Of a stretch of DNA of 64,000 nucleotides, positions 48,838 to 58,129 are shown piece by piece. Origin of the DNA: JAEULH01 sp963805915 (lineage in GTDB: Bacteria; Pseudomonadota; Alphaproteobacteria; Rhodospirillales; Defluviicoccaceae); assembly GCA_963805915.1 (NCBI GenBank), contig CAWDWD010000012.1:1-64000 (forward strand), in the 5' to 3' direction. Position numbers and translations under genes: made by a program. Each line of letters starts with the position of its first letter. Within the stretch, counting starts at the first letter, position 1. The notes below the pieces were generated by a model that was given only the letters and a program-made list of their open reading frames with translations, was not told the origin of the DNA and ran no database searches.

Positions 48838-51236
48838 ATGCCAATTACTTTTACACCAATAGCAAATGCTCAAAAATGGGCTGGAAGTCGCTGGGCGATC
48901 GCTAGCGACGATGAACTGGCCAAGCTTGTTGCTCGCGTAGCGCTAGGGCAGAGTCACTATGCATTGCGAGTCCTGAGAGAAACCGGGTTTATCGGTCCCA
49001 AAGCGGCAGCAACAAAGCTTCCGGGAGCGTTGAGGTTGCTGACAGCAGCTGACCCAAAGAAGCCGTACCATCGTGATGGCTGGTTATTTCAGGTGATCTC
49101 ATGGACGAAGAGGAATTGCCGCAGATTTTCGTAATGACGCCGGAATCCTGTCTGGCGCAGATGAGTATCGAGCCAGAGGTTTTTGAGGACGTTGGCTTGT
49201 TGGTATTCGATGAGTGCCACCTCCTTCATGCAGATGACGGTGGGGGACGGAGAGCGCTCGATGCGATGCCTTGCGTGTTGAATTTCGCTTCACTCGTGCC
49301 TGAGGCCGACTTCTTGCTGCTCTCCGCGATGATGAAGAATACCGAAGAGATCGCAGGTTGGGTGAAGGAGATGACCGGGCGGGACTGCTTACCTCTTTCT
49401 TTACCATGGAAACCGACCCGGCAGCTCAGAGGTTGTGTCGTCTACTCTCAGGAAACCGTGGCCGAGCTAGAGGCCGGGCTTAGACAGGCGCAGGTGGCTG
49501 GGAAAACTAAGGCGCCGTCGACAAAGGATAAAGCGGCGCTAGCTAGCGTGCCTCTGGCCTTTTTCGGATTGAAGCAAACATGGGCTACCAAGCGGACGAT
49601 TGACTATTCATTGGTATCGCTTTTGGCAGAAGAGGTTCAGCTATCTGCTAGCGCACAATATTGGGGCCTCACGCCCAACGCTGGTGTGGTCGCTACGAAG
49701 ATCGGTGCCGCCGCAGCGGCTAGTGGGATCAAAACTCTCATTTTTTTCCAAACCATCCCCAACGCGGTTGCGACCAAGAATAGGTTTGTTGACGAGCTGG
49801 GTAAGTCCGGGATCGCCCTGACCGAGGACGAAAAATCATGGTTTGATGCCACAGTGCTCGAACTAGGAGATGCGGAGCATGGGTACCTCGACATTGAGGA
49901 CGGCAAGCTAATCTCGCCTGCGGTCGTACACCATGGGTTGCTGCTGCCGGAAGAGAGGGAACTTTGTGAGTCCCTTTTTCAGAGGCCAGATGGCGCGTCA
50001 ATAATGTCTGCAACGCCAACCGTTGCGCAAGGAATGAACTTTCCCAGTGAGCTAGTGATCATTGCCGAAGACAGCCGCTTCGATGCCGATGCGAACAAGC
50101 GTGAGGTGTTGGAAGCGCAAGAGCTGCTAAATGCGGCAGGGCGTGCAGGGCGGGCAGGACAGAATGCCAATGGCATTGTTCTGGTGATCCCCGGTCGTGT
50201 TGTTGGCATCAATCTCGATGACGCGAAAATTGGAAAACACTGGACTATACTACAAAGGGTTTTTGGACAGTCGGATCAGTGCCTCGACATCGACGATCCG
50301 CTCACGGCGGTTCTGGACAGAATACATTCGAAGGCGGCCGCTGGCGAAGACATGCAGCGCTATGCGATAGCTCGCTTGTCGAGCGGGGGATTGGAATCGT
50401 CACTGAAAAAGACGTTGGCGGGTTATCGAGCGCGCCGTAGCGGCAAAGACGATTGGCTGGCAACACGAGTAGCGTCGGCCGTCGCCTTCCATGAGAAACA
50501 GGCACCGGAAACGGACGAAGAGCTGGCCGTGCACCAAGTATCATCGACGCTAGGGATTGCACTACCAGTTGTTCAGAGATTGGCACATGATCTCACTGAT
50601 GCGGTGCTGGCGAAGAACGCTACTGTCAAAGACTGGAGAGTGTGGCTGTTCGACTGGGTTTCGAAGAACGCCGATTTATTCGACCAAATTTTTCGACCAA
50701 CCACGATTAACGAGCTTTTCGACGGCTCGTTTGCTGCCAAGACCGACAGCAAGGACCGCGCCGAAACCGCACTGCCGACGCTGCGAAACCTTACTCGCCT
50801 TTGGATACGGGCAGAGCCGCTAAGTGCTCTACAGCTTGCAATGGGGACCGACCCAAAGAAGCTCAAAGCATGCGTTGATGCTCGACGTTTTGCTCTGCGC
50901 GTCGTGCCAGAATTGGCATACCTTTTCGGACTTCCGTCCTTCTTGTTGCAGCGGAAGGCCGGTGAGGCGGGCGGGGAACCGGCAGCGCTGCCAACTTCGC
51001 TAGCGAAGCTAGGTACGTGCATCCGGCATGGATACAGGAGCGTGGAATATGCAGCAGTTGCATATTACAAGCGTAGCGAGAAGCTATCGCGTCGGCAGGT
51101 CCACGAGCAGTTCACACACCTCAAACCTTATCTAAAGGAACCCACCGGCTCTGAAAAGTGGGATACGACCGTGTCACGCGTCGAAACGGCAATCATCGCG
51201 GAAATAAACGGCCGCGGCGAATTTAGGGGTGGCTGA
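48838..51236 (+). pseudogene. DEAD/DEAH-type helicase with internal deletion
   Basis: The N-terminal frame (48838 to about 49110) starts MPITFTPIANAQKWAGSRWA and ends PYHRDGWLFQVISW. From about 49101 a second frame continues IFVMTPESCLAQMSIEPEVF, motif II VFDECHLLHADD, LLLSAMM, then the C-terminal RecA half with MSATPTVAQGMNF and AGRAGRAGQ (motif VI), and about 350 more residues. Motif I (GKT/GKS Walker A) and Ia are absent from both parts, so roughly 100 or more residues have been lost at the junction and ATPase activity should be gone. Large helicases of this sort occur in phage-defence loci (for example Hachiman-like), but I cannot name the system. Confidence 0.7.
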
Positions 51237-51406
51237 AGGTCAGCAATTCGATTGGTGGAGGCCAAAGCTTCTGGTCCGCTAACGGCCAGGCCCGGTCATC
51301 CCGGACCGCACACCATTGGCCGCAAAACGCCCGATCGAAACCCCACGATCGGACCGCGCTCTCAGAAGTCTATAGCAAAAACAATGACATAGCTGTGCCC
51401 AGTTTC

Positions 51407-51430
51407 ATCCTGCCCGGCGCGCCATTTCCC
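51407..51430. repeat. Right attachment repeat (attR)
   Basis: Copy of the tRNA-Arg 3' end (23 of 24 bases identical to 48558-48581), including GCGCGCCATTTCCC. It lies 54 bases before the TetR gene and marks the right boundary of the island. Confidence 0.8.
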
Positions 51431-51458
51431 CCTTCCTCGCCGGGCTTGACAAACCACC

Positions 51459-51481
51459 GCCCGGCCGATTAGTCGGCGGGC
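51459..51481. promoter_or_regulatory. Possible TetR operator
   Basis: GCCC-G-GCCGA-TTAG-TCGGC-GGGC is an inverted repeat, near-perfect except for one unpaired G, between a TTGACA hexamer (51446-51451) and the TetR start at 51485. TetR repressors commonly bind such palindromes over their own promoter. Confidence 0.45.
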
Positions 51482-51484
51482 ATC

Positions 51485-52063
51485 ATGGATACGCGCGCCA
51501 CTTTGATTGACAGGGCCATCGGCATTGTTCGCAAGACCGGTTATGCCGGGTTCAGCTACGCCGATCTCAGCGCGGTCGTCCATATCCGCAAGGCCAGCAT
51601 TCATCACCACTTCCCGACAAAGGCCGATCTCGGCCTTGCAATGGTCGAAACCTACCATCAGGCGTTCGCGCGGCTGTTGGCGATGATCGTCGCGGCCGAG
51701 ACGACGCGCGCGAAGCGCCTGCGGCGCTACGCCGATGTCTATCGCGGCGGCGTCAGAGACGGAAACGGATGCCTCTGCGGAGTGCTGGCCGCGGAGGCGG
51801 CCGAACTCCCCGAGCCCGTTCGTGCGGCCGTTCGCGCGTTCTTCGACGACAACACGGCCTGGATCGAGGGAGTGCTTGCCGAGGGTGGCACGAGTGGCGA
51901 AGTTGAGCCGATGACGGCCTTGGTCCGACAGCGCGCGCGGATGGTTCTCGCGACGCTACAAGGCGCGCTGCTCGTGGCCTGCGCGCAAGACGATGTTGAG
52001 GTGTTCGACGCGGCGACATCCGCCGTCATCGCGGCGGTCAGCGACCGAACCGAGCGTCCTTAA
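51485..52063 (+). CDS. TetR/AcrR family transcriptional regulator
   Basis: 192 residues. The N-terminal HTH reads IGIVRKTGYAGFSYADLSAV then HIRKASIHHHFPTKADLGLA, matching the TetR signature. The ligand-binding region has GNGCLCGVLAAEAAELPEPV, similar to regulators with TetR_C_6-like domains. The ligand and targets are unknown; no obvious target gene is adjacent. A palindrome just before the start suggests autoregulation. Confidence 0.9.
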   Translation: MDTRATLIDRAIGIVRKTGYAGFSYADLSAVVHIRKASIHHHFPTKADLGLAMVETYHQAFARLLAMIVAAETTRAKRLRRYADVYRGGVRDGNGCLCGVLAAEAAELPEPVRAAVRAFFDDNTAWIEGVLAEGGTSGEVEPMTALVRQRARMVLATLQGALLVACAQDDVEVFDAATSAVIAAVSDRTERP

Positions 52064-52233
52064 GACGCCGGCTTCGCTGCAACGCGTCGACGTTCACGCC
52101 ACGCGCTCGTTCCTGAACGTCGTCGCCGATGGCGGGCGTGAACCGGCGCAACTTTGGTGGTCCAACTTGACTTATCGCCGGCGATGGCGATATTGCCGCA
52201 GTTGCCGTTCCCGCACACATGGCGCGGCCCGGA

Positions 52234-52310
52234 GGCGGAGTAGCTCAGCTGGTTAGAGCAGCGGAATCATAATCCGCGTGTCGGGGGTTCGAGTCCCTCC
52301 TCCGCTACCA
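52234..52310 (+). tRNA. tRNA-Met (anticodon CAT, elongator type)
   Basis: 77 bases: acceptor GGCGGAG / CTCCGCT (first pair G-T), D-arm TAGCTCAGCTGGTTAGAGC, anticodon loop with CAT flanked by AT and AA, T-arm GGGGG-TTCGAGT-CCCTC, and encoded CCA. The overall sequence resembles alphaproteobacterial elongator Met tRNA rather than initiator (no GGG/CCC anticodon stem) or Ile2. Confidence 0.9.
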
Positions 52311-52609
52311 AGTGTTCTGAACAAATCAATGGATTAGCGGCGGGTAGCAGACGGTCGAAAGTCGGCGAGGGTCGACAACGCCGATCGGCGTCGCCGCGCG
52401 CGCGGCGACGCCAGGCCGACGAGCTATGTCAACCGCACCAAGGTGGAAAGGACGATTGGCCGACCGCCTTGGCGATCCGCGCCAAGGTCGCCTTCGCATC
52501 GGGCAGACCCTCCGGCGTGGGACCGCGGCGGTGTCGCGCATTGACGCCGGCCAAGGCAATCGCCAGAACTAAGCGGTCTGCTTCAATGGTTCGCGGGTCG
52601 GCCGAGATC
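52311..52609. other. Short region between tRNA-Met and queE
   Basis: No gene is well supported. A 60-codon minus-strand frame (52429-52611) has moderately coding-like composition (GVNARHRRGPTPEGLPDAKA, ending FPPWCG) and would be divergent from queE, but it has no recognised family. The rest appears non-coding and should contain the queE promoter. Confidence 0.3.
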
Positions 52610-53257
52610 ATGGGCTACGCCGTCAAGGACATCTTCTACACGTTGCAGGGCGAGGGCGTCCTAGCCGGCCGCCCGGCCGTCTTCTGCCGCTTCGCCGGAT
52701 GCAATCTCTGGTCCGGGCGCGAAGCAGACCGCGCGGCGGCGGCCTGCCGGTTCTGCGACACCGACTTCGTCGGCACCGACGGGCCGGGCGGCGGCAGGTT
52801 CGTCGACGCCGCAAGCCTTGCCGCGGCGATCGCCGGGCGCTGGCCGGTGTTGGCGCCGACGGCGCGGCGCGCGCGGCGCTTCGTGGTTTTTACCGGCGGC
52901 GAGCCGCTGCTCCAGCTCGATGCCGCCGTCGTCGCCGCGGTGCGCGCCGGCGGCTTCGAGGTTGCCGTCGAGACCAACGGGACGATGGACGTTCCCGCCG
53001 GCGTCGATTGGCTGTGCGTCAGTCCCAAGGCGGGTGCGCCGCTGCGGCTGACGGGCGGTGACGAGCTCAAGCTGGTGTATCCGCAGCCGGCCGCGGCGCC
53101 GGAGCTTTACGAAGACCTCGCGTTCAGGCACTTCTCCCTTCAGCCAATGGATGGACCGGACCTGGCCCGCAACACCGCGGCGGCGGTGAGGTATTGCCTC
53201 GAGCGGCCGCGCTGGCGGCTCAGTCTGCAAACCCACAAGGTGCTTGGAATCCCATGA
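52610..53257 (+). CDS. queE: 7-carboxy-7-deazaguanine synthase QueE
   Basis: 215 residues. FYTLQGEGVLAGRPAVFCRF is followed by the atypical radical-SAM cluster motif C-x14-C-x2-C (GCNLWSGREADRAAAACRFC), as in Burkholderia-type QueE. VVFTGGEPLLQLD binds SAM and VETNGTMDVPAGVDWLCVSP follows. It converts carboxytetrahydropterin to CDG in queuosine synthesis. The ATG at 52610 gives the family start; queD overlaps the stop (ATGA). Confidence 0.94.
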   Translation: MGYAVKDIFYTLQGEGVLAGRPAVFCRFAGCNLWSGREADRAAAACRFCDTDFVGTDGPGGGRFVDAASLAAAIAGRWPVLAPTARRARRFVVFTGGEPLLQLDAAVVAAVRAGGFEVAVETNGTMDVPAGVDWLCVSPKAGAPLRLTGGDELKLVYPQPAAAPELYEDLAFRHFSLQPMDGPDLARNTAAAVRYCLERPRWRLSLQTHKVLGIP

Positions 53258-53610
53258 AAATAGCCCAGGCCTTTACGTTCGAAGCGGCGCACCGCCTGCC
53301 CAATGTCGCGAAGACCCACCGCTGTTACGCGCTCCATGGGCATTCCTACCGGATCGAACTGCGGCTTGACGGGCCGGTTGACCCGCATACGGGCTTCGTC
53401 GTCGATTTCTTCGAGATCGAGCGGGTGTTCGGGCCGGTGCTGGCAAGCCTCGACCACGTCTACCTCAACGAGATGTCCGGACTGGCCAATCCGACCGCAG
53501 AGCTGATCGCCCAGTGGATCTGGGCGAGGATCAAACCGGAACTGCCGCCGCTGAGCGCGGTGGTCTGCTACGAGACGCCCAACTGCTGGGCCGAATACGA
53601 CGGTTCGTGA
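53254..53610 (+). CDS. queD: 6-carboxy-5,6,7,8-tetrahydropterin synthase QueD
   Basis: 118 residues. EAAHRLPNV, RCYALHGHSYRIELRLDGPV (zinc His residues and catalytic Cys), GFVVDFFEIERVF, DHVYLNE and VVCYETPNCWAEYDG match QueD. It acts just before QueE, and the two genes overlap by four bases. Confidence 0.96.
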   Translation: MKIAQAFTFEAAHRLPNVAKTHRCYALHGHSYRIELRLDGPVDPHTGFVVDFFEIERVFGPVLASLDHVYLNEMSGLANPTAELIAQWIWARIKPELPPLSAVVCYETPNCWAEYDGS

Positions 53611-53705
53611 GCGGACCCGGCCACGATGAACGCGCCGATCAAGGCCGGGTGCGAGCTGGAGCTGTATTTTGCGCGCAAAGCGGATCGAAGATCCGCCGTC
53701 GGAAC

Positions 53706-55643
53706 TCAGCCGTCTTCCTGGGCGAGGAAGTCGCGCGCTTCGTCCTCGGTTTCGAATACATGCGGGGCGATCTTGCGCTGGGCCAGGGCCTCGCCGAGCT
53801 TCATCCGCAGGAAGGCGCCGGTCGTGTAGCGGGTGACCCGAGTGTAATAGGTCTCTTCCATGTAGTGGATCATCCGGGCATAGCGATCGATCGCGGCCTC
53901 GTCGATACGAAAGGAGTCGTAATTGACGATGACCCCGACGCGACGGCCAATCTCGCGACACCGGGCCTCGACCGCTTCCTGCAATCTTTCGACGTATTTC
54001 TTGGAAGCGATGTGCATGCCCTCGAAGTTGAGAAACAGGATATTTCGGTTCGGGTCGTAGCTGATGCGGTCGGCCAGCGCCACCCGGCCGACCAGTTCCT
54101 TCTCCAGCCCCATCTTGCCGGGATGAAAGATGCGCGGATCCATCGTCGTCACGATCTCTACGATCGGCTCGAAATCCATGTGGGCGAGGATGTCGCGCTC
54201 GACGTTGATGCCGGGCGCGACCTCGCAAAGGCGCAGGCCGCCCCTGGCCAGCTTGAAGACGCAGCGTTCGGTCACGTAGTAGACCGGCTGGCCGATTTCG
54301 GCGGCGTACTCGCCGCTGAAGGTGATCTGACCGACGGCCTTGACAAACTTGCGCGCCCGGCCCTCCTGGACGATCCGTAGCCTGCCGTCCTCGACCGCGA
54401 CGCTGAGCCCGCCGGCGGTGAAGGTGCCGGCGAACACGACCGTGCGGGCGTTCTGGCTGATATTGATGAACCCGCCGGCCCCGGCCAGCTTCGGGCCGAA
54501 GCGGCTGACGTTGAGATTGCCGTGGCGATCGCACTCGGCGAGGCCGAGGCAGGCCATGTCGAGGCCGCCGCCGTCGTAGAAGTCGAACTGCTGGTTCTGC
54601 TGGATGATCGCGTCGCAGTTGACGCCGGCGCCGAAGTTAAGTCCGCTCGCCGGCAGCCCGCCGATGACGCCGGGCTCGGCGGTCAACGTGACGAACTTCA
54701 TGATCTTTTCTTCGTTGGCGATCGACGCGACGCCCTCGGGCATGCCGATGCCGAGGTTGACGACGCCGCCGGCGGGAAGCTCGAACGCGGCGCGCCGGGC
54801 GATGATCTTGCGTTCGTCCAGCGGCATGGCCGGCATCGAGCCGAGCGGAACCCTGATTTCGGCGGAAAAGGCCGGGTTGTAGTGCACCGCGTAGGTCTGA
54901 GCGTGGTACTCGGGGCTGGCGACAACGACGCAGTCGACCATGACGCCGGGGATCTGGACTTGGCGTGCATTCAACGAGCCTGCCTCCGCGATGCGCTCGA
55001 CCTGGGCGATGACAAACCCGCCGGAATTGCGCGCCGCCGTCGCCATCGCCAGGTTGTCGAGCGTAAGCGCTTCTTTTTCCATGGTAATGTTTCCGGCGGG
55101 ATCGGCGGTCGTTCCCCGGACGAACGCGACGTTGATCGGAAAAGCCTTGTAGAACAGCCATTCCTGGCCGGCGAGCTCGATCACTTCGATCAGGTCCTCG
55201 GTGGTGATCTCGTTGATCTTGCCGCCTTCAAGCCGGGGATCGACGAAGGTGCGCAAGCCGACCTTGGTCACGGTGCCCGGCTTGCCGGCGGCGATGTCGC
55301 GATAAAGGTGCGAGACGACGCCCTGGGGCAGGTTGTAGGCCTCGACCTTGTTGGCGAGCGCCAGTTGGCCGACGCGGGGAATGAGACCCCAGTGACCGCC
55401 GACGACCCGCTTGAGCAAACCGTCGTGGGCGAGCCGGTTCAGGCCCCGCTCGGCGCCGTCGCCCTGTCCGGCGGCGAAGACGATCGTCAGGTTGCGCGGA
55501 TGACCCGACTGGCGGAAGCGCCGCTCGAGCGCGACGATCAGCTCCTCTGTTGCGCCGCTGCCGACGAATCCGGTGTTCGCCAGGGTGTCCCCGTCGCGAA
55601 TGATCGCAATCGCCTCGTCCGCGCTGACGACCTTGTTTTTCAT
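53706..55643 (-). CDS. Family I CoA-transferase with C-terminal extension
   Basis: 645 residues, single-chain alpha+beta arrangement. The alpha half opens VVSADEAIAIIRDGDTLANT and continues to about residue 270; the beta half has VVNLGIGMPEGVASIANEEK and the catalytic Glu in TLTAEPGVIGGLPASGLNFG. After about residue 510 there is a 130-residue C-terminal segment (VALADRISYDPNRNILFLNF, CREIGRRVGVIVNYDSFRID) not found in short acetate CoA-transferases. It transfers CoA between carboxylates; the substrate is unknown (propionate- or acetoacetate-type). It follows the TRAP-USP genes on the same strand, 235 bases downstream of uspA. Confidence 0.88.
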   Translation of the reverse strand: MKNKVVSADEAIAIIRDGDTLANTGFVGSGATEELIVALERRFRQSGHPRNLTIVFAAGQGDGAERGLNRLAHDGLLKRVVGGHWGLIPRVGQLALANKVEAYNLPQGVVSHLYRDIAAGKPGTVTKVGLRTFVDPRLEGGKINEITTEDLIEVIELAGQEWLFYKAFPINVAFVRGTTADPAGNITMEKEALTLDNLAMATAARNSGGFVIAQVERIAEAGSLNARQVQIPGVMVDCVVVASPEYHAQTYAVHYNPAFSAEIRVPLGSMPAMPLDERKIIARRAAFELPAGGVVNLGIGMPEGVASIANEEKIMKFVTLTAEPGVIGGLPASGLNFGAGVNCDAIIQQNQQFDFYDGGGLDMACLGLAECDRHGNLNVSRFGPKLAGAGGFINISQNARTVVFAGTFTAGGLSVAVEDGRLRIVQEGRARKFVKAVGQITFSGEYAAEIGQPVYYVTERCVFKLARGGLRLCEVAPGINVERDILAHMDFEPIVEIVTTMDPRIFHPGKMGLEKELVGRVALADRISYDPNRNILFLNFEGMHIASKKYVERLQEAVEARCREIGRRVGVIVNYDSFRIDEAAIDRYARMIHYMEETYYTRVTRYTTGAFLRMKLGEALAQRKIAPHVFETEDEARDFLAQEDG

Positions 55644-55833
55644 GATTTTGTATCCTCCCCGTGCGGCGGCTCTTGTTGTTTGGCGGTTGCGCTTGGCCGG
55701 ATGGCCGCGCCGCGCGAGCCGCTCGCGCGGCGCTTACAGCGCTCCGCCAGCGCGTTTCACTACGCGATTGACCCGGCAGCGGATGACCGGCATCGAACCA
55801 CCATCGAACCACCATCCGATTGAACTGGTGGGC

Positions 55834-55869
55834 TGATCCTGGCGCTTGAGGACTCAAGCGCCAGGATCA
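55834..55869. terminator. Perfect 17-bp hairpin after uspA
   Basis: TGATCCTGGCGCTTGAG and CTCAAGCGCCAGGATCA are perfect inverted arms separated by GA, starting 10 bases after the uspA stop. There is no strong T-run on the minus-strand side, so it may end transcription or shield the TRAP-USP mRNA 3' end from exonucleases. Confidence 0.65.
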
Positions 55870-55878
55870 GACCATTAG

Positions 55879-56706
55879 CTAGTGCGACATCAGCGCGGGA
55901 ATGGGCAAGTGCTGGAGGATGTGGCGGGTGGCGCCGCCGAGGACCAGTTCGCGGATGCGTGAGCGGCCGTAGGCGCCCATGACGAGAAGGTCGGCTGCGA
56001 ACGCGTCGGCCTCGGCGAGCAGCGCCGTCCCGGCGTCGTGATCGTAGGCGCGCGCCTCGATGCCGCGGGCCTCGGCGGCGACGCCGTTGCGCTTGAGGTG
56101 ATTGACCAGCATCGCCAAGACATGCGCGCTGTCGGCGCTTTTCGCGAGCAGGATGGCCACCTGGTCCGCCTTGCGCAGCAAGGGCATGGCGTCGGCTAGC
56201 GCCCGGCTGGCCTCGCCGCTACCGTTCCAGGCGATCGCGATGCGCCGCCCGAGCGAACCGGCAAGGGCGGCCCTGGGGACGACCAAGACCGGGCGGCCCG
56301 AGCTCAACACCAGGTCGTGAAGCAGGTCGGCGCCGGAAAACTCCTCCTCGGCATCCGCCGCCGGTTGGCCGACGACGGTGATATTCGCGTAGCGCGCCAG
56401 TTCGCACACCTTGGCGACGCCGCCGTCGCGCACGACCCACCAGTCGCAGTCCACCCGCGCGGCGCTCGCGCGTTCGCGGAACGCCGCTTCGAGCGTTAAG
56501 GTGTCGGCGCGTATGGCGTCGTCGTGAGCCGACAGCGCCGCGTCGACGACGTCACTGCGGATGGCATTAGGCAGATGCGGGTGGACCTCGGCGCGCAGGC
56601 CGATAAGGCGCGCGCCGTGACGCGCGGCGAGATCGACGGCGGCCTCGAGGCGAACCGCTGAATGGTCGAACTGGTCGAGAAAGACGAGAATATCGCGCAG
56701 GGCCAT
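55879..56706 (-). CDS. Universal stress protein, tandem USP domains
   Basis: 275 residues from ATG 56706 (AGGAG six bases upstream). Two UspA folds: residues 1-140 (LRDILVFLDQFDHSAVRLEA, VVGQPAADAEEEFSGADLLH) and 150-275, the second with the ATP-binding pattern LLVMGAYGRSRIRELVLGGA. It lies downstream of the TRAP genes, as TeaD lies with the TeaABC ectoine transporter, so it may regulate transport. Confidence 0.88.
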   Translation of the reverse strand: MALRDILVFLDQFDHSAVRLEAAVDLAARHGARLIGLRAEVHPHLPNAIRSDVVDAALSAHDDAIRADTLTLEAAFRERASAARVDCDWWVVRDGGVAKVCELARYANITVVGQPAADAEEEFSGADLLHDLVLSSGRPVLVVPRAALAGSLGRRIAIAWNGSGEASRALADAMPLLRKADQVAILLAKSADSAHVLAMLVNHLKRNGVAAEARGIEARAYDHDAGTALLAEADAFAADLLVMGAYGRSRIRELVLGGATRHILQHLPIPALMSH

Positions 56707-56755
56707 CGGGCCGCTCCTCTCATCGCGCGCGGGGCGCGGCACGATCAACACTTAC

Positions 56756-58117
56756 TCAGCCGCCGTAGACGTAGCTGGGCAGCCACAAGATCAGGTCCTT
56801 CCAGATGAACGCGGCAACGACGCATAACACCTGAAGAATAACGAACGGCATGATGCCGCGGTAGATGTGAACCGTGGTGATGCTCGGCGGGCAGACCCCC
56901 TTGAGATAGAATAGAGAAAAGCCGACCGGCGGGGTCAGGAACGAGGTCTGCAGGCAAATCGCGAAGATGACCGTGAACCAGCGGATGTCAAAGCCCAGGT
57001 GGGTGACCACCGGCGCCACCAGCGGCAGCATGATCAGGGTGATTTCCAACCAGTCGAGGAAGAACCCGAGCATGAAGCCGACGAACAGGATGAAGATGAC
57101 CACGCCGGTATCGCCGAAGGGCAGCGATTTCAGCATGTCGGCGATGAACTCGTCGCCGCCGAACGAGCGCATCACCAGCGAAAACGCGGTTGCGCCGATG
57201 AACAGGGCGAAGATGAACGAAGTCGTGTGCATGGTCTCGATGCACGCCTCCCTCAGCACCTTGATGCTGAGGCGGCCGTTGGCGGCGGCGAGCAGCGTCG
57301 CGCCGAAGGCGCCGAGACCCGAGGCCTCGGTCGGCGTCGCGATGCCGAAGAAGATCGAGCCCAAGACCGCGACAATCAACGCCCCCGGCGGGACAACCGC
57401 GAGCAGGGTTTTGACGATGGTCCGGAGGTCGACCGGCGGCAGATCGGCGGGCGGCGGCGCCACCTGGGGGCGGAGGTGCGCCAGCACCAGAACGTAGATC
57501 ATGTAGAAGAGCCCAAGCAGCAGGCCGGGGATCAGCGCGCCCATGAACAGATCGCCAACGGAAATCGCCAGCTGGTCGGCCATCAGCACCAGCATGATGC
57601 TGGGCGGAATGAGAATGCCGAGCGTGCCCGAGGCCGCGACCACGCCGGTGGCGAGTTCCTTGCTGTAGCCGCTGTCGAGCATGATCGGGATCGACATGAC
57701 CGCGAGCAAAACCACGGATGCGCCGACGATGCCGGTCGAGGCGGCGAGCAGGACGCCGATGATCACGACGGTCAGGGCAAGGCCGCCGCGCAGCCGGCCG
57801 AAGACGCGCACGAAGTTGGTCATCAGGATTTCGGCGACGCCCGAGCGGTCGAGCATCTGGCCCATGAAAATGAACATGGGCAAGGCGACCAGCACCCAGT
57901 TCTGCACCTGGGCCCAGATCCGGTCGGCAACGATCGCGTATCGCGGCCAACTGTCCATCAGGAAGGTATCGACGTCGTAGACGTTGGCGAGAACGATGCC
58001 GCCGGTGGCGAAGATGAGTGACAGGCCGCCGAGAATCCAGGCGATCGGAAAGCCGGTGAACAGCAGGACGATGAACAGCACGAGATAGACGGTGACGATG
58101 ATCTCGAAGGCTTCCAT
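56756..58117 (-). CDS. dctM: TRAP transporter large permease DctM
   Basis: 453 residues with about 12 membrane helices. Characteristic segments: GFPIAWILGGLSLIFATGGI, LVALPMFIFMGQMLDRSGVA, ASTGIVGASVVLLAVMSIPI, LIPPSIMLVLMADQLAISVG and FLTPPVGFSLFYLKGVCPPS. It is the ion-motive-force-coupled subunit in the inner membrane, working with DctQ and DctP. The substrate is unknown. Confidence 0.94.
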   Translation of the reverse strand: MEAFEIIVTVYLVLFIVLLFTGFPIAWILGGLSLIFATGGIVLANVYDVDTFLMDSWPRYAIVADRIWAQVQNWVLVALPMFIFMGQMLDRSGVAEILMTNFVRVFGRLRGGLALTVVIIGVLLAASTGIVGASVVLLAVMSIPIMLDSGYSKELATGVVAASGTLGILIPPSIMLVLMADQLAISVGDLFMGALIPGLLLGLFYMIYVLVLAHLRPQVAPPPADLPPVDLRTIVKTLLAVVPPGALIVAVLGSIFFGIATPTEASGLGAFGATLLAAANGRLSIKVLREACIETMHTTSFIFALFIGATAFSLVMRSFGGDEFIADMLKSLPFGDTGVVIFILFVGFMLGFFLDWLEITLIMLPLVAPVVTHLGFDIRWFTVIFAICLQTSFLTPPVGFSLFYLKGVCPPSITTVHIYRGIMPFVILQVLCVVAAFIWKDLILWLPSYVYGG

Positions 58118-58129
58118 GCCCGCTCCGCC

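Larger units (their letters stand above)
48576..51430. mobile_element. Decayed genomic island in tRNA-Arg(CCG)
   Basis: About 2.85 kb between the intact tRNA-Arg and a copy of its 3' end. The content is clearly less GC-rich than the flanks and contains only a broken helicase. No integrase gene remains. Non-coding parts are 48576-48837 (nothing recognised) and 51237-51406 (nothing recognised). It is the residue of a larger, probably defence-related island. Confidence 0.75.
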
